The notes: a model not told the origin generated them from the letters alone. Positions 23,468 through 34,300 are shown, counted from the stretch's first letter. The stretch: DNA of 46,634 bases from Candidatus Omnitrophota bacterium (GCA_028699255.1 JAQVUX010000008.1:67715-114348), one strand, 5' to 3'. Numbers and translations are program-made.

Positions 23468-26400
23468 TTACAGCGAGTGGCCTGCCGCTTTTTCGCCTCT
23501 CTGCAAATCGTCGATATTGTTAACATCGACAGGCGTCATCGGTTTAAGATGTAATTGACCGCACAAGATCCCTGCCAGGTCACTACTGGTGAAATGCTGG
23601 CCGGTTCTTGCGTTAACCGCTATGCTGTTTAAACCTCTCAATATATTCTCATCGCCTTGATTGAACGCTATCCTCATATCGACATCGATAAGCCCGAGCA
23701 CGGAGAATGCCCTCTTGTCGCGATTATCCATTTTAAGTAACGCGCTTTGACCAACCGGCTGGCCGTTTTGATCTGTAAGGCCTGTGTTCGTCTCTCTTAC
23801 TATAACGTTCAACTGTTCTTCGACGGCGCTATTCACAGACGTATTTGTATTAATAACTACCGCAACGCGTTTACCAAGGGCCGTTAAACGCGTTCTTTCT
23901 TTATTAATAGCCTCTACCAGGCCGGCTCCTGAAGCTCTAACTATTACTACAGCGTCATCGCCAATCTGCATATCCCTGAGCCGATTTTCAACCGCCTGGG
24001 CGATGTCACGTGCGCCGCGGTCGCCTATATCGGTATCGATCGCGACAATGGCCGCGACGTCGGAATTAACACCGACACCCTGACGAGTCGCGACACTCCT
24101 TACCGTTTCACTGAGCGTAGCGCGCGACGCTTCAATATACGCGCTTAATGGAAAATTGCCCGGAACCCACGAAGGTATCTGATCAATCGTATCAGTAGTA
24201 AGCGGCGCCAAGGCTTTGGCAATCTCCACATCCGGGGTCGTATCGTCTATAGTCGTAACTACTGAATTGCTTCCGGCAGGAGCTGACCCCGTCGGTATAA
24301 CTTTTTCCTGCGCGACGATGGGTTGGTCAAAAGTTGCCGCAACTATAGCCGCAGGCCGTTGTGGAATTTCCGGAGATTTGGCGGGTTGCGCGATATCGTA
24401 CTTTTTACTTACACTGGAGGCGTATTCACTGAGATAATTTTCACCGCCGGATTTCAAGGAATAATTTTGCAGGCCAAGATATTCTAAGAGAGGCCTAAAA
24501 TACGTAACAAGGTTCCCTGGGTTCGGATTTGCCTGCGGCTCGAATATTTCGAGATAAATGCGTATCAAGCTCTCGGTCCCGGAAGCCCGTAATAAGGTTC
24601 GCGCCTTTAGAGTTCCGTCAGGATTATATATCGCTATACTTGGCCCTTCCTGGTCATTCCTGCCTGTATGAAAGACCTCAATGACTTCTCCATCCTCAAA
24701 AACAAATCTCTTTGCAACCGGCTGGATATGTTGCCAATTATCACCCTCGCCTACCAGAAGTATGGTATTAACCACCGGCACCTCTTGAACACTAACTATA
24801 TTTTTTGCGGACTTACCGAATAAAGAAGCAAGGGTGCTTATATTTTTTGGGTCATCAAGATTACTTTTGACAGCGCCCGGCTCCGTGACATGATCGATCG
24901 CACGGTAGTGCCTGACAAAATCCGCTTTAATTCCTTCCGCGGTCTGCTGGTCTTCAAGACTGAGACTCTCGGCCATCTGTTGATTAGGCAAGTAAGCGTC
25001 TATTCTTTCATAGTAGAAAAGTCCGCCGAGTTTTTCAGCCATGTCGGAATACAGGTCGAGAAGATTCTTATTACCGTCGTTATATAAACGCGACGCTTGC
25101 GAAAATAGCGCAAGAGCAAGCACTATCGTATCTTTATCTTTGTGAACACCTCGGCCGCGCGTGTCGCGCATGAATGGCGCTATCTGTCCCCCGCCGGATT
25201 CTTCCGTAAGCGCTACTACTATAGCATTTGGGTTTTCGCGCTCTATCCGTTCGGCCTCATATCCGAGATTCTTGTACCCAACTGTAGTAAGTATAACCTT
25301 GCCGCCGAATTTCTCCATCATCTGTTTTGCGATCAGGGAGGACGGTATAGAGGTCAATAGGTAGAGTTCGGGCGCCCGGCCTTCGGCTATCGCCTTTTGT
25401 ATCGCGTCAAAACCTCTCGTGCCGATCTTGCGCTCGTATGCCTGGAGAACCCGTTCATATGCTATGAGAGTAAATATCTGATTTGGTGTGAATCGGACGA
25501 TATTCACCGTATTGCCGGCGAACCTCATCTGGGAAACAAACAGGCCGCATCTCTTCGCGCGCTCCACATCTTTGTCCGGTATTATGACCGATGTGCCTAT
25601 CCTGTCGGCGTCCATATCCGCGGTCGCCGCGATGAGGACACCCGGAGTCGACGCAAGTTTTTCGAGCACTCCCGAAAGTTCGAGCGTCTTGGGATTCGAT
25701 GGATCTGGCCGCGCTATACCGCCTATAGCCGAATCCGGAGTGCCGTTCATAACTATTATCTTGCCACGCCAATCATAATCGGTAAATATCCTGTTTAGAT
25801 AGTATTCCATGCTCGAGCCCGCAACACCGTATAAACCATCGAAGATAAACCGCGCGCCATTATCCATCGCCTGTTTCATCGTCGTAACGGTATTTGCGTC
25901 AAAAAGCCGGGACATATAATTTTCATAATATATTTTTTTAGCAGGTACCGTGCGTATTGTAGAGGTGTCATACGCCGCTATCTTAAGCGTCCCTTTGCCT
26001 TTAAGCCCATCCTCATATCTCTTTTGAATGTACGAGGCGATTTTTGCGCTTACATCATCGGTGTCGACGCCTCCATACCACGTCATGGATTTAATGCCAT
26101 TCTGGTTGGGCGGATTATGACTGGACGTGATCTCGATGCCGCAGGCTAATTTGAAATGATAAGCCATATATGATGTTACCGGCGTTTGGCTGTACGCTTC
26201 ATTCTCATCCCTGTAAACAATAATGCCGTTGGCCAGAAATACCCTTGTAATTATCTGCGCAAATTCTCTCGAAAAATATCTAGGATCAAATCCTATAAAC
26301 ACCGCCTGCTGTTCCGCCGGGAAATTATTTTTTATGTAATCCGCGTATCCCTGCGCCATAAACGCTACAACGGCCGCATTCAATTGCGGGCCGCCAAGAA

Positions 26401-29400
26401 CGTCGTCTTTATCAATTATGCCACGCGTACCTGCTGTCGATTTCTGCATCCTGTCAATGGCCCATTTTATATTCGCGCCATATTGCTCGATCAATTGCGT
26501 CATGGGAATTTCATACGTATCGGACGGGTTATTAAGTACGTCTCTCAGATTTATCGTACCGAGTTTTTGATCAGCGGATGATGCGGCGGCCAGATCGTCT
26601 ATATTAACGGTCGTTAACACTACGCCCGAGGTTTTTATTGTCAATATCGGCCCTGCCGCTTCGAACCTGAAGGAGCCTGCGCTGAGAGAAATATGGTCTG
26701 TATACACATTACGATCGAGTACCGCGCCGGCAGAAAGATCCAATATCGCCGTCTTCCTGTCTTCGCTATCGCCGTATGCCGCAATCCATATAAGACGGCT
26801 ATTTACCAATATAATACTGCCGCCGGTCAAAAGCGCTCGCGAATTAGGGTACAACTCCCTGCTAAGCCTTTCATGAAGACTCGAAGCCTGTTCATGAGTA
26901 ATACCCATTAAATTCTCCATAGAGCCCATCACCGCAGACTTGCTGTCGCCTGCTGGGATAGCCCTGCCTTCTACATACACCTGCTCGTGTTCCATCATTT
27001 GCCCGGTCATAAAACCGTCATTCTTCACCGCGCCGGCAGGAGTATTATTATTCAACCCTGCCGCCAGCTCAAGACCGGTTATGTTAACGCTATCCCGTGA
27101 CCGCTTCGCTTCCGCTATAGCATATTTTCTGAAAACAGGATCGGAATCCTGTTTAAGCGCCCCGCCGACGCCGTTCTCAAGAGTAGCGAGATCTTTATAA
27201 TCGGTAAGCTGGCGGGTCGTTTCCATAGCCCAGCCGGCATTCATACCTTTCAACATTGTAATATCGCCGGTAACGGTCTCGGCATAGAGATAACCATCGC
27301 GGAATCTCAAATAAACCGGCAACCCCTGTCTTTTCACTTCGCGAAGCGCGAGCCGTTTATAAAAATTAAAGAATCTATTCTGCGGTTTTCCCTCGCCTAT
27401 AGCTACCTTTCTCACCTGAGCCGACATCGCTACCTTCTCAACCAAGAATTGCCTGCCGCCCGCCTGGATAGGCGCGGCGCCTTTTATGCGCGGATCCGAA
27501 CCAACCTGTTCAAGAACCGCATTTTTGCCGTGAGATAAAGTATCGACGTCTTCCATCTGGCTCAAAGTTAACGCGAGTATGCCCATATCGACTTCGTGCA
27601 AAGCTAATTCGGGATGTTGCGATTTAGTATATCCCAATTTTAAAATATCGTTTACGCGTCCCTGCACCCAAAGCCTGACCCCGGTTTTTTTATGAAGGTA
27701 CGTTTCCGCGTCTTCGTTTATATTATGGATACGGCCGTTCTTGTCTACCCAGAATGCCCTGCCTTCATTAAGAGCCTGCATGGTAGCGGAACCATGACCC
27801 GGCGGAGTGGGCCTGGTGCTGTCAATGCGTACGGCTCTGCCGTTTTCATCATACGAGTACCCGTGGAAAGTGGGCTGTACCACAAAAACAACCCGCTCAG
27901 GATCAAAACCATAATGATTATGCGCCACCATCTCCTGCAATAACGGAAGTCCGCTCTCATCATTTACCACTATAATCCACGACTTTTGCGCCATAATTTT
28001 TTCGCGTTCTTTTCTTATCTCTTCTTCGGCTTTGCCTGTGCCTTCATACTTTCTTTTTAGCTCTTCTTCCACATCCAGCCATTTTTGAAGAGCTATACGC
28101 GTCATAACGTTTAATCCTTTAATAGCGTTATCGGGGAGTGTCATGCCCTGTAATTCCGCTATCTGATAAATATCATGCCCGGCAAAAGATAACGACGTAT
28201 CCGCGGCCTGGCCCTCACCGAACAATCTCGACGCGGCTCCGCCGTATACGTCCAGTTCGCCGATAGATGAACCAAGCGTCATCTCCCTGGCCATCGCCAT
28301 ATATTTTGAATAATCGGGTGATTTTCTAAACTCTTCTAATGTGGGGATATCGGAAACGAGGCTATCGCTCGTTATACCGGCAAGTGACCCCACAAACTGT
28401 TCGGCCATAGGCGAATTATATTTTTCCGAAAGAAGATCGTCTATAACCGCGACCCGTTTTTTTATCATGTCGTCGATCTGTTTTTTAAGCTCTTTCGCCT
28501 TACCGCGGGAATCTTCCGTATTTTCCTGTTGCAACGCGGCAAGTTGTTTTTCAAGAGGCGCTACTTCGGCCTTCTTCCAACTGTTATAATCCGCAATAAG
28601 TTTAGGCAACTCCGGTATGATTTTAGCGGCCCCGGAAACAGCCTGTACGATGTATGAGTCAAACAACTCCGGGGTGGAATATGCCTGTGCGAGCGTAATA
28701 TTTTGACTGACGCCTGTCCCGCCGCCGGAAACTTGCGTCATTTTGCCTGTAACGGGGTCTGTATAACCCGCTATACCGCTTGCTACTTCGAGAATAAAAT
28801 ATCGGCCGTCTTTTAACCGGATAATGCGATAGTCATTAGAATTATTCGAACTAAAAGATGAATTATTTAATTGCCCATTTTCGGTAAATATCCCCGCGGC
28901 GGTAAGTATTTCAGATTTTGCCGCATTTCCCGATACGAGTGTTTCGCCCGGCACTACCACAGCGCTACGGCGTATATATGAAGCAACGCCTGCGGCGGGC
29001 ATAACTCTGTTAAATATGGTAGTGAATATGCGATCGAATTCGGGCAGGCTTGATATAGCCTTCACAACCTTGTCCGCAGTCTTTATATCCATTCCGCTAT
29101 CAGTAAGGCCCGCCTGCATCGCTTTAAGATACGCTTCTTTCATTATAGCTTCATCGCGCGCATACGGATGCTTCGCTACAAAAGGCAATTTATCGATAAG
29201 CCACTGCTGTATAAACCGCGTGATCATTTGGCGACGCACATCCTGCGCTTCGCCTATAAAGCCTTCTATGGTGCTCTTCAATCCCGCGTCTATTTTATCG
29301 CGGGCGCGGGGATGCGTGGTTGCCGTATAAAGTAATTCGCGCAGGTGCTCTTCATCTAACGGCGCGTAGAGAACTCTTGAGAAGGGCGCGAGCATGCTCT

Positions 29401-30991
29401 TCTTCGCTTCGGGGCTCGTGAGTATATCTTCGAGCGGTGTTCGCTGGTTTGTGAGTATCTGTATATATGGCGTGGGCACGTCTTTGGTGATGGACGGGCA
29501 TATCACTATATATGATACGCCTTCTTTTTCTAACAGCCTCGACATGCCTTCGGAGTGAAAACCGCCCGTCACGAGGACCGCGACATTCTGCTTCTCCTTC
29601 GACATCTCTTTCAACGTATTATCCACGAGCGCCTTGTCGCGCTTAATCGCTATGGAGTAAAAATCCTCGAGCTTCGGTATGCTCTTCGCGACAGCTTCGG
29701 TAGGCGGCTCGACTTGATAAGCGAGGCCGTACTGTGTCGTCTTCTTTTGAATAAATGAGGTGAACGCCTCGTGCGAGAACTCTTCGCGGTGCGTCTGGTA
29801 ATAATTAAAGTCGCCGTTTAAGAGTTTTATATTGACCATGCCGAGCAGGATATCGATGTGGCGCGACAGCTTGTCGAGCGTTCTCTGATCGTCGTTCTGG
29901 AAGAGCTTCTCTTTTATCGTGTTCTCGACCAGCTTTATGTCGTTAAAGAGCTTTTCATTGTCTATCTTTGCGTAAACGGAATTATATACGATGTAGTTGT
30001 AGAGATTGACGTATTTTTTGGAAAGATCGATGTCGCATTCATTGGACAGCTTCTTCAGGTGATTGTAAAACTCTACCGACGATATCTTGCCCGCCTTAAA
30101 GTCGATCGACTTGGCGACAAGTTCCGTCAGCGCGTCTTTCGATATCGAGCGGCTGAGCTCGTCTATCAGGGCACTGCGTTCTTTGTCGGTGACATTAAAA
30201 TCTATCTTCTTCTCATATATGAGAACGCTCACGAGCCGGAAGAAATTCTCGTAACCGCGCAGGTTTATCTTCTCTTTCTCGGCCTCAGCCTGCAGAAAAC
30301 GGATGTATTCGTTAAACTGTATCTTCTTCGACTCATAGTCCTGCGACTTAGCGTCCATCGCCTTCAGGCCGTCATTATAAATAAGCGTTTTCAGGCGGCT
30401 TAGAGCGCCCTTTATCGAGTTATAATATTTTTCGACTTCCGCCTTCAGCGGATAGCTCGACGTGAAAGCGTTAAGGTTCTCTAAGTAGGATTTCCTATCC
30501 TCCGCTCCGAACAGGCTTATGGGATAATCCTTCGTAATGGAGAGAAATTCGGGGCCGGTGATCTCGCCCTTCTTCATGAAGTATGTCGCGACCTCTTTGC
30601 GTACTTCTTCATCGGGGAATGCCTTAAACCACGTGGTGTCGATAATGCCGTCGGCGCCTTCTACGGAGACAAGTTTAAGGTCGTAGTGATTGATAAGCCC
30701 TTCGAGGATATTAACGATATTGGTCTGCGCTTCGTAATTGCAGTGCGCGTCCTGGATGTTTATAACAAGCTTGTTGCTGTTGCCGGCAAACCTGGATTTT
30801 ATTATGCCGAAATCTTTTTCGACGGTAACATTGTCGGCGGTCGCGGCTATCGGGGTGATCTTGGGTGCCTTGGATTTGTCCTTTGTAATTGCGGCGAACG
30901 AGATGCTCGACAGGATGAAAGATTGGATTACAACCAACGATATTATCTTTGTAATAAGTTTATTCCGTCCGAACTTTGGCAATATTTCCAT
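23468..30991 (-). CDS. Giant multidomain protein: signal-like N terminus, GGxH domain, nucleotidyltransferase-like and phosphohexomutase domains
   Basis: 2507 residues. ATG at 30991 is chosen over the adjacent GTG because GGAGG then sits five bases upstream. Residues about 12-38 are hydrophobic and end SISFAA, like an export signal. Residues about 50-560 carry QDAHCNYEAQ (about 78), VSVEGADG and VLVTGGFHSEG (about 475), a layout recalling the EreA/ChaN/TraB-like fold. About 890-1290 resembles UDP-sugar pyrophosphorylases: YGGAASRLFGEG (about 917) and TPPGHGSATMQAL (about 1062). About 1510-2180 is a complete alpha-D-phosphohexomutase: GTRGI, active-site SSHNPP (about 1622), metal loop DMDADR (about 1791), EESGGG (about 1930) and RASGTES (about 2134). 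The last 320 residues are unassigned. Together the enzymes could interconvert hexose-6-P, hexose-1-P and NDP-hexose. An export signal on such activities is unexpected. It has its own promoter and terminator. Confidence 0.85.
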   Translation of the reverse strand: MEILPKFGRNKLITKIISLVVIQSFILSSISFAAITKDKSKAPKITPIAATADNVTVEKDFGIIKSRFAGNSNKLVINIQDAHCNYEAQTNIVNILEGLINHYDLKLVSVEGADGIIDTTWFKAFPDEEVRKEVATYFMKKGEITGPEFLSITKDYPISLFGAEDRKSYLENLNAFTSSYPLKAEVEKYYNSIKGALSRLKTLIYNDGLKAMDAKSQDYESKKIQFNEYIRFLQAEAEKEKINLRGYENFFRLVSVLIYEKKIDFNVTDKERSALIDELSRSISKDALTELVAKSIDFKAGKISSVEFYNHLKKLSNECDIDLSKKYVNLYNYIVYNSVYAKIDNEKLFNDIKLVENTIKEKLFQNDDQRTLDKLSRHIDILLGMVNIKLLNGDFNYYQTHREEFSHEAFTSFIQKKTTQYGLAYQVEPPTEAVAKSIPKLEDFYSIAIKRDKALVDNTLKEMSKEKQNVAVLVTGGFHSEGMSRLLEKEGVSYIVICPSITKDVPTPYIQILTNQRTPLEDILTSPEAKKSMLAPFSRVLYAPLDEEHLRELLYTATTHPRARDKIDAGLKSTIEGFIGEAQDVRRQMITRFIQQWLIDKLPFVAKHPYARDEAIMKEAYLKAMQAGLTDSGMDIKTADKVVKAISSLPEFDRIFTTIFNRVMPAAGVASYIRRSAVVVPGETLVSGNAAKSEILTAAGIFTENGQLNNSSFSSNNSNDYRIIRLKDGRYFILEVASGIAGYTDPVTGKMTQVSGGGTGVSQNITLAQAYSTPELFDSYIVQAVSGAAKIIPELPKLIADYNSWKKAEVAPLEKQLAALQQENTEDSRGKAKELKKQIDDMIKKRVAVIDDLLSEKYNSPMAEQFVGSLAGITSDSLVSDIPTLEEFRKSPDYSKYMAMAREMTLGSSIGELDVYGGAASRLFGEGQAADTSLSFAGHDIYQIAELQGMTLPDNAIKGLNVMTRIALQKWLDVEEELKRKYEGTGKAEEEIRKEREKIMAQKSWIIVVNDESGLPLLQEMVAHNHYGFDPERVVFVVQPTFHGYSYDENGRAVRIDSTRPTPPGHGSATMQALNEGRAFWVDKNGRIHNINEDAETYLHKKTGVRLWVQGRVNDILKLGYTKSQHPELALHEVDMGILALTLSQMEDVDTLSHGKNAVLEQVGSDPRIKGAAPIQAGGRQFLVEKVAMSAQVRKVAIGEGKPQNRFFNFYKRLALREVKRQGLPVYLRFRDGYLYAETVTGDITMLKGMNAGWAMETTRQLTDYKDLATLENGVGGALKQDSDPVFRKYAIAEAKRSRDSVNITGLELAAGLNNNTPAGAVKNDGFMTGQMMEHEQVYVEGRAIPAGDSKSAVMGSMENLMGITHEQASSLHERLSRELYPNSRALLTGGSIILVNSRLIWIAAYGDSEDRKTAILDLSAGAVLDRNVYTDHISLSAGSFRFEAAGPILTIKTSGVVLTTVNIDDLAAASSADQKLGTINLRDVLNNPSDTYEIPMTQLIEQYGANIKWAIDRMQKSTAGTRGIIDKDDVLGGPQLNAAVVAFMAQGYADYIKNNFPAEQQAVFIGFDPRYFSREFAQIITRVFLANGIIVYRDENEAYSQTPVTSYMAYHFKLACGIEITSSHNPPNQNGIKSMTWYGGVDTDDVSAKIASYIQKRYEDGLKGKGTLKIAAYDTSTIRTVPAKKIYYENYMSRLFDANTVTTMKQAMDNGARFIFDGLYGVAGSSMEYYLNRIFTDYDWRGKIIVMNGTPDSAIGGIARPDPSNPKTLELSGVLEKLASTPGVLIAATADMDADRIGTSVIIPDKDVERAKRCGLFVSQMRFAGNTVNIVRFTPNQIFTLIAYERVLQAYERKIGTRGFDAIQKAIAEGRAPELYLLTSIPSSLIAKQMMEKFGGKVILTTVGYKNLGYEAERIERENPNAIVVALTEESGGGQIAPFMRDTRGRGVHKDKDTIVLALALFSQASRLYNDGNKNLLDLYSDMAEKLGGLFYYERIDAYLPNQQMAESLSLEDQQTAEGIKADFVRHYRAIDHVTEPGAVKSNLDDPKNISTLASLFGKSAKNIVSVQEVPVVNTILLVGEGDNWQHIQPVAKRFVFEDGEVIEVFHTGRNDQEGPSIAIYNPDGTLKARTLLRASGTESLIRIYLEIFEPQANPNPGNLVTYFRPLLEYLGLQNYSLKSGGENYLSEYASSVSKKYDIAQPAKSPEIPQRPAAIVAATFDQPIVAQEKVIPTGSAPAGSNSVVTTIDDTTPDVEIAKALAPLTTDTIDQIPSWVPGNFPLSAYIEASRATLSETVRSVATRQGVGVNSDVAAIVAIDTDIGDRGARDIAQAVENRLRDMQIGDDAVVIVRASGAGLVEAINKERTRLTALGKRVAVVINTNTSVNSAVEEQLNVIVRETNTGLTDQNGQPVGQSALLKMDNRDKRAFSVLGLIDVDMRIAFNQGDENILRGLNSIAVNARTGQHFTSSDLAGILCGQLHLKPMTPVDVNNIDDLQRGEKAAGHSL

Positions 30992-31058
30992 CACACCCTC
31001 CAGTAAATGATTCGAATGTTAATAACTGACTTTTTATTTATTTATACTATGTTCTGCA

Positions 31059-31087
31059 AGTTTAGCATACTATATAAGGTATGTCAA
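31059..31087 (-). promoter_or_regulatory. Promoter of the 2507-residue giant gene
   Basis: The minus strand reads a perfect TTGACA (31082-31087), a 17-base spacer ending in TGC, which provides an extended -10 TG, and TAAACT (31059-31064). Initiation near 31052 would give a 5' leader of about 60 bases ending in GGAGG before the ATG at 30991. Confidence 0.75.
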
Positions 31088-31126
31088 TATTCAAAATCTG
31101 GCTTTTTTATACCTAAACTTGACCCG

Positions 31127-31159
31127 TTCGACCTCCGAGGTCGCACCTCCGAGGTCGAA
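31127..31159. repeat. Palindromic repeat B, copy 2
   Basis: Two tandem CGACCTCCGAGGTCG-like near-palindromes form a 33-bp repeat with outer arms TTCGACCTC/GAGGTCGAA. It shares CGACCTCCGAGGTCGCACCTC with the copy at 23430-23458. Confidence 0.7.
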
Positions 31160-31171
31160 AATGGTTAAAGT

Positions 31172-31224
31172 GGTTGGCTCCGTCTCGCGGGTGCTTGGCA
31201 GACCCACTTAAGACGAAGCCAACC
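31172..31224. repeat. Inverted repeat / potential RNA structure
   Basis: Arms GGTTGGCTCCGTCT (31172-31185) and AGACGAAGCCAACC (31211-31224) pair over 14 positions with one mismatch; an inner GGGT/ACCC pair (31189-31192 with 31202-31205) extends the fold. It is followed by a further imperfect palindrome around CTGCAG (about 31225-31262). No known RNA family was recognised. Confidence 0.55.
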
Positions 31225-31263
31225 CTAACCCCTACAAGTCTGCAGGACCTGACGGGTTAGTTA

Positions 31264-31296
31264 AAAAACATTGCTATTTCCACCCCGGGGTGGAAA
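31264..31296 (-). terminator. Possible terminator of the largest giant gene
   Basis: A perfect 20-bp palindrome TTTCCACCCCGGGGTGGAAA (31277-31296) begins 9 bases past the stop. On the minus strand it is followed, after a seven-base gap, by a run of six T (31264-31269). The offset T-run makes it weaker than a canonical intrinsic terminator. Confidence 0.5.
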
Positions 31297-31304
31297 ATAT
31301 AGTA

Positions 31305-34300
31305 TTACGCCGCGGCGGCCAGTACTAATATCGCCGCGCGATACGTCTCTAACTCTTCACCGTAGTTTATGGGCAGTGTCTTGGGCAGATACCTGAACAT
31401 GCCCGTCCTGGAGTCGAATATAACACCGGGCAGTATGCTGTCCAAAGCGACGCTTTCTATAGGCGCGCCTTCGGTGAGTTTAAGTATCTTGAGCAGTACC
31501 TCATATGTATCCATGGTCATGAGGATATTTCTGCCGTTTATCGTTATCGGTTGTATCTCGAGAGTTACCGCAAGAGACGAATCTATGTCTTTGAACTCAC
31601 CCTTAGCCGTTCTGATACCTATATTGACAGCGTTGGGGGCCTTCGACTTTACTTCTTTAATTATCTCTTCGTAGGTTTTGCCTGTCTTGCTTACGAACCT
31701 GATGTTATCGAAGTTGCCATTGTAGCCGGACTCTACCAGGAACCTCTTTGCCTGAGCTTCGTCTTTGAATATATCGCCGTGGATGAAGACATTGGTTACG
31801 CCTAAGCTTTCTGTTTTATTGAGATTGCGGCCGTATGACCGATCCTGCACCGCTACTTCTTCAGTCGTTGAATGGATAACGCTCTTATTTATGATATGGG
31901 GCGCATTCATACCTTTGTAGAGCTCATCCTGAGTGTATTGAGACTGGCCCGCGACAGCGTTCTGTTGCAAGGCTACGAGCCCCGCTAACCGTGCTATCTT
32001 CTCTTTTTTAACCGAATCTTTGACGGCTTCGCCTACCCTTAAGAATATCTCCGCGGCGTTCAAGCTCATGGCGTCATCACCGAGGATATCTTTAATGAGG
32101 TCGGTTATCTCTTTTACCAATGCCCTGTCTATATTGGCTGTAGCCAATACGCCGGAATAGTTTGTGGCGAGCTTCGCTAATAGGATGTGCTCTTTTATGG
32201 CTTCCCCGGAGATATCATTATCTATGAATATCCTCGCCGTGCCTCGATCAGCGGACTCATCGGCGAATACTGCGATATTATCGACGGTTACTACTTCGTA
32301 TTTACCGCCTGCCGAGCTTAAGATCGTTTCGATAGCCGCCTTGCGGGCAGTGATTGCCGAGGGCGGTATTCCGACGGTGATTTTCGTTGGAATGGCGGGA
32401 GCGTTTACGCCGAATATCTTCTCTGCCTCAAGTCTTGTATTTTCTATGGCGCGCGATACACGGGTCAAGTCTTCCGTAATCTTAGTAGGGATGCCGGTAG
32501 GTAAACTGATGACCGACGTCGTGCCGGTGCCGAAAATGAACCCTTTTACCGCGCTCCAGGCGAGGTTAATCCACATCGCAAGGCGCGGGAACATCGTAAC
32601 CAGGATAAAACCCATGAACATCGGCCCAGCCGCAACGCGCGGATGGCGGGCTTCGGACACAGTTTTTGACTTAACAGATTTAGCGGTAAAAACTTCAGTG
32701 AAGACTTTGTAAGCCGACTCATGGTTTATACCAAGCATATCCGCAAACCTGCAAATTTGTATTTTGGCATCGGAGATATCTGCATATAAAACGCTACCGT
32801 CATTATCCTCTTTACTTTCAAGCATTATGGTATCGTAATCGAAGAATGTCTGCCAATTACAGTTGTGGCCGCTAAATACCGAGCCGTATTTGTTATGGCA
32901 TGTGCCATTAAGTTTCTTATGTACTATATAAATAAATAGAGCGCACCTGGCCGCGAAAGATAATAAAATCTTCTTTTTATCTTCCTCCGAAGGGATCTTG
33001 TTGCCGAATACATGTTTGAGAGTGTTGGTTTTATTTAGCTCGAGCATCCTCCTGTTGGAAAATACTCTATAGATATATATGACGGGATCGTTCTCTTCTT
33101 CATGTTTAAGGGGAATACCCGCGATCTTGAGAAAACGCTTTATAGGAATAAAACTAAGCTTAGCCTGGCCATTGGATTCCATCTCATACGCGGGCAGGTG
33201 CGTCGGACGAGCCATCGCTATGGGAGCGCGGAACATGCCTATGTCGATACCGTATTGCGCCGCGGCGGTATAGACAGGGTCCCCGGTATTTTTTAACTCT
33301 TCGAATTCCTTCCTTAGCAGGCCGTCTTTGTCCATACTCGCTTCGCTCGCCGGCAGGCCGCCGTATAAAATATGAGGGGTTTCTCCTAACTTAATATTCA
33401 TTAATCTTTTAATGCCGGAGCCATCCTTCCTATAAAACGGATGGGATGCGCCTTCGCCTTTATAAATAACGTCTCCCGCCTCCGAATAGAATACGAGCGA
33501 CCTGTTATTTATCGGTTCTTCGTCAAGACTGATCGGCAGATCGTATTTATAGAGAGGGTTTTTGAACACAAAGTAATACCTGTTCCCTCTTTTCACTATC
33601 CGCCCGGCTTTTACTTCCGCATTAAATAAACTTTTATCCGCTATCTTAAGACGGCTGACCGGCACGAAAAGATACGGCTTTAACGTTTCCGGGTCAGGAC
33701 CACGCTCACAAGCCATAAATAAGCTTTCATCGGCAACGCCTGACAGGTCTTGAACATTGAAATTGATCTTGTTCAGGGCCACTCTCGCCATCACGCGGAC
33801 AATCAGGTTTTCATTATCCAATGCCTCCTTGAGAGCCGAAACTGCGGCTGATACGCCGTGGCCTATCTCGGCGAGGACCTCCACAACTTTACAACTGACA
33901 ATAATCGATTGGGACTTTTTCAATATCCGAACGAGGGCGGGGACGGCCGCTTTAGCAGACGGGCCCATTTCGCCGAGGACGGCTACGATTGTCATAATGC
34001 GGCTATCCGTGGCAGAGTATTCCAATATATTGATAAGGATCGAAACTGCGTCGTCGCCAATCTTTACAAGGGCTATCGTGGCTTCCCGGCAGACATTTAT
34101 GTCAGGATCATCTAACGCCTTGGTAAGAGCGGGGACGGCCGCTTTGGCGTCCGCGCCTATCTTACCGAGGGCTATTACTGCTTCCCGACGGACATTTATA
34201 TCATGATGTTTTAATGCCTTGGTAAGAGCGGGGACGGCCGCTTTGGCAGACGGGCCCATCATACCGAGAACTATCGCGGCCTCCAGGCCGACATATGCAT

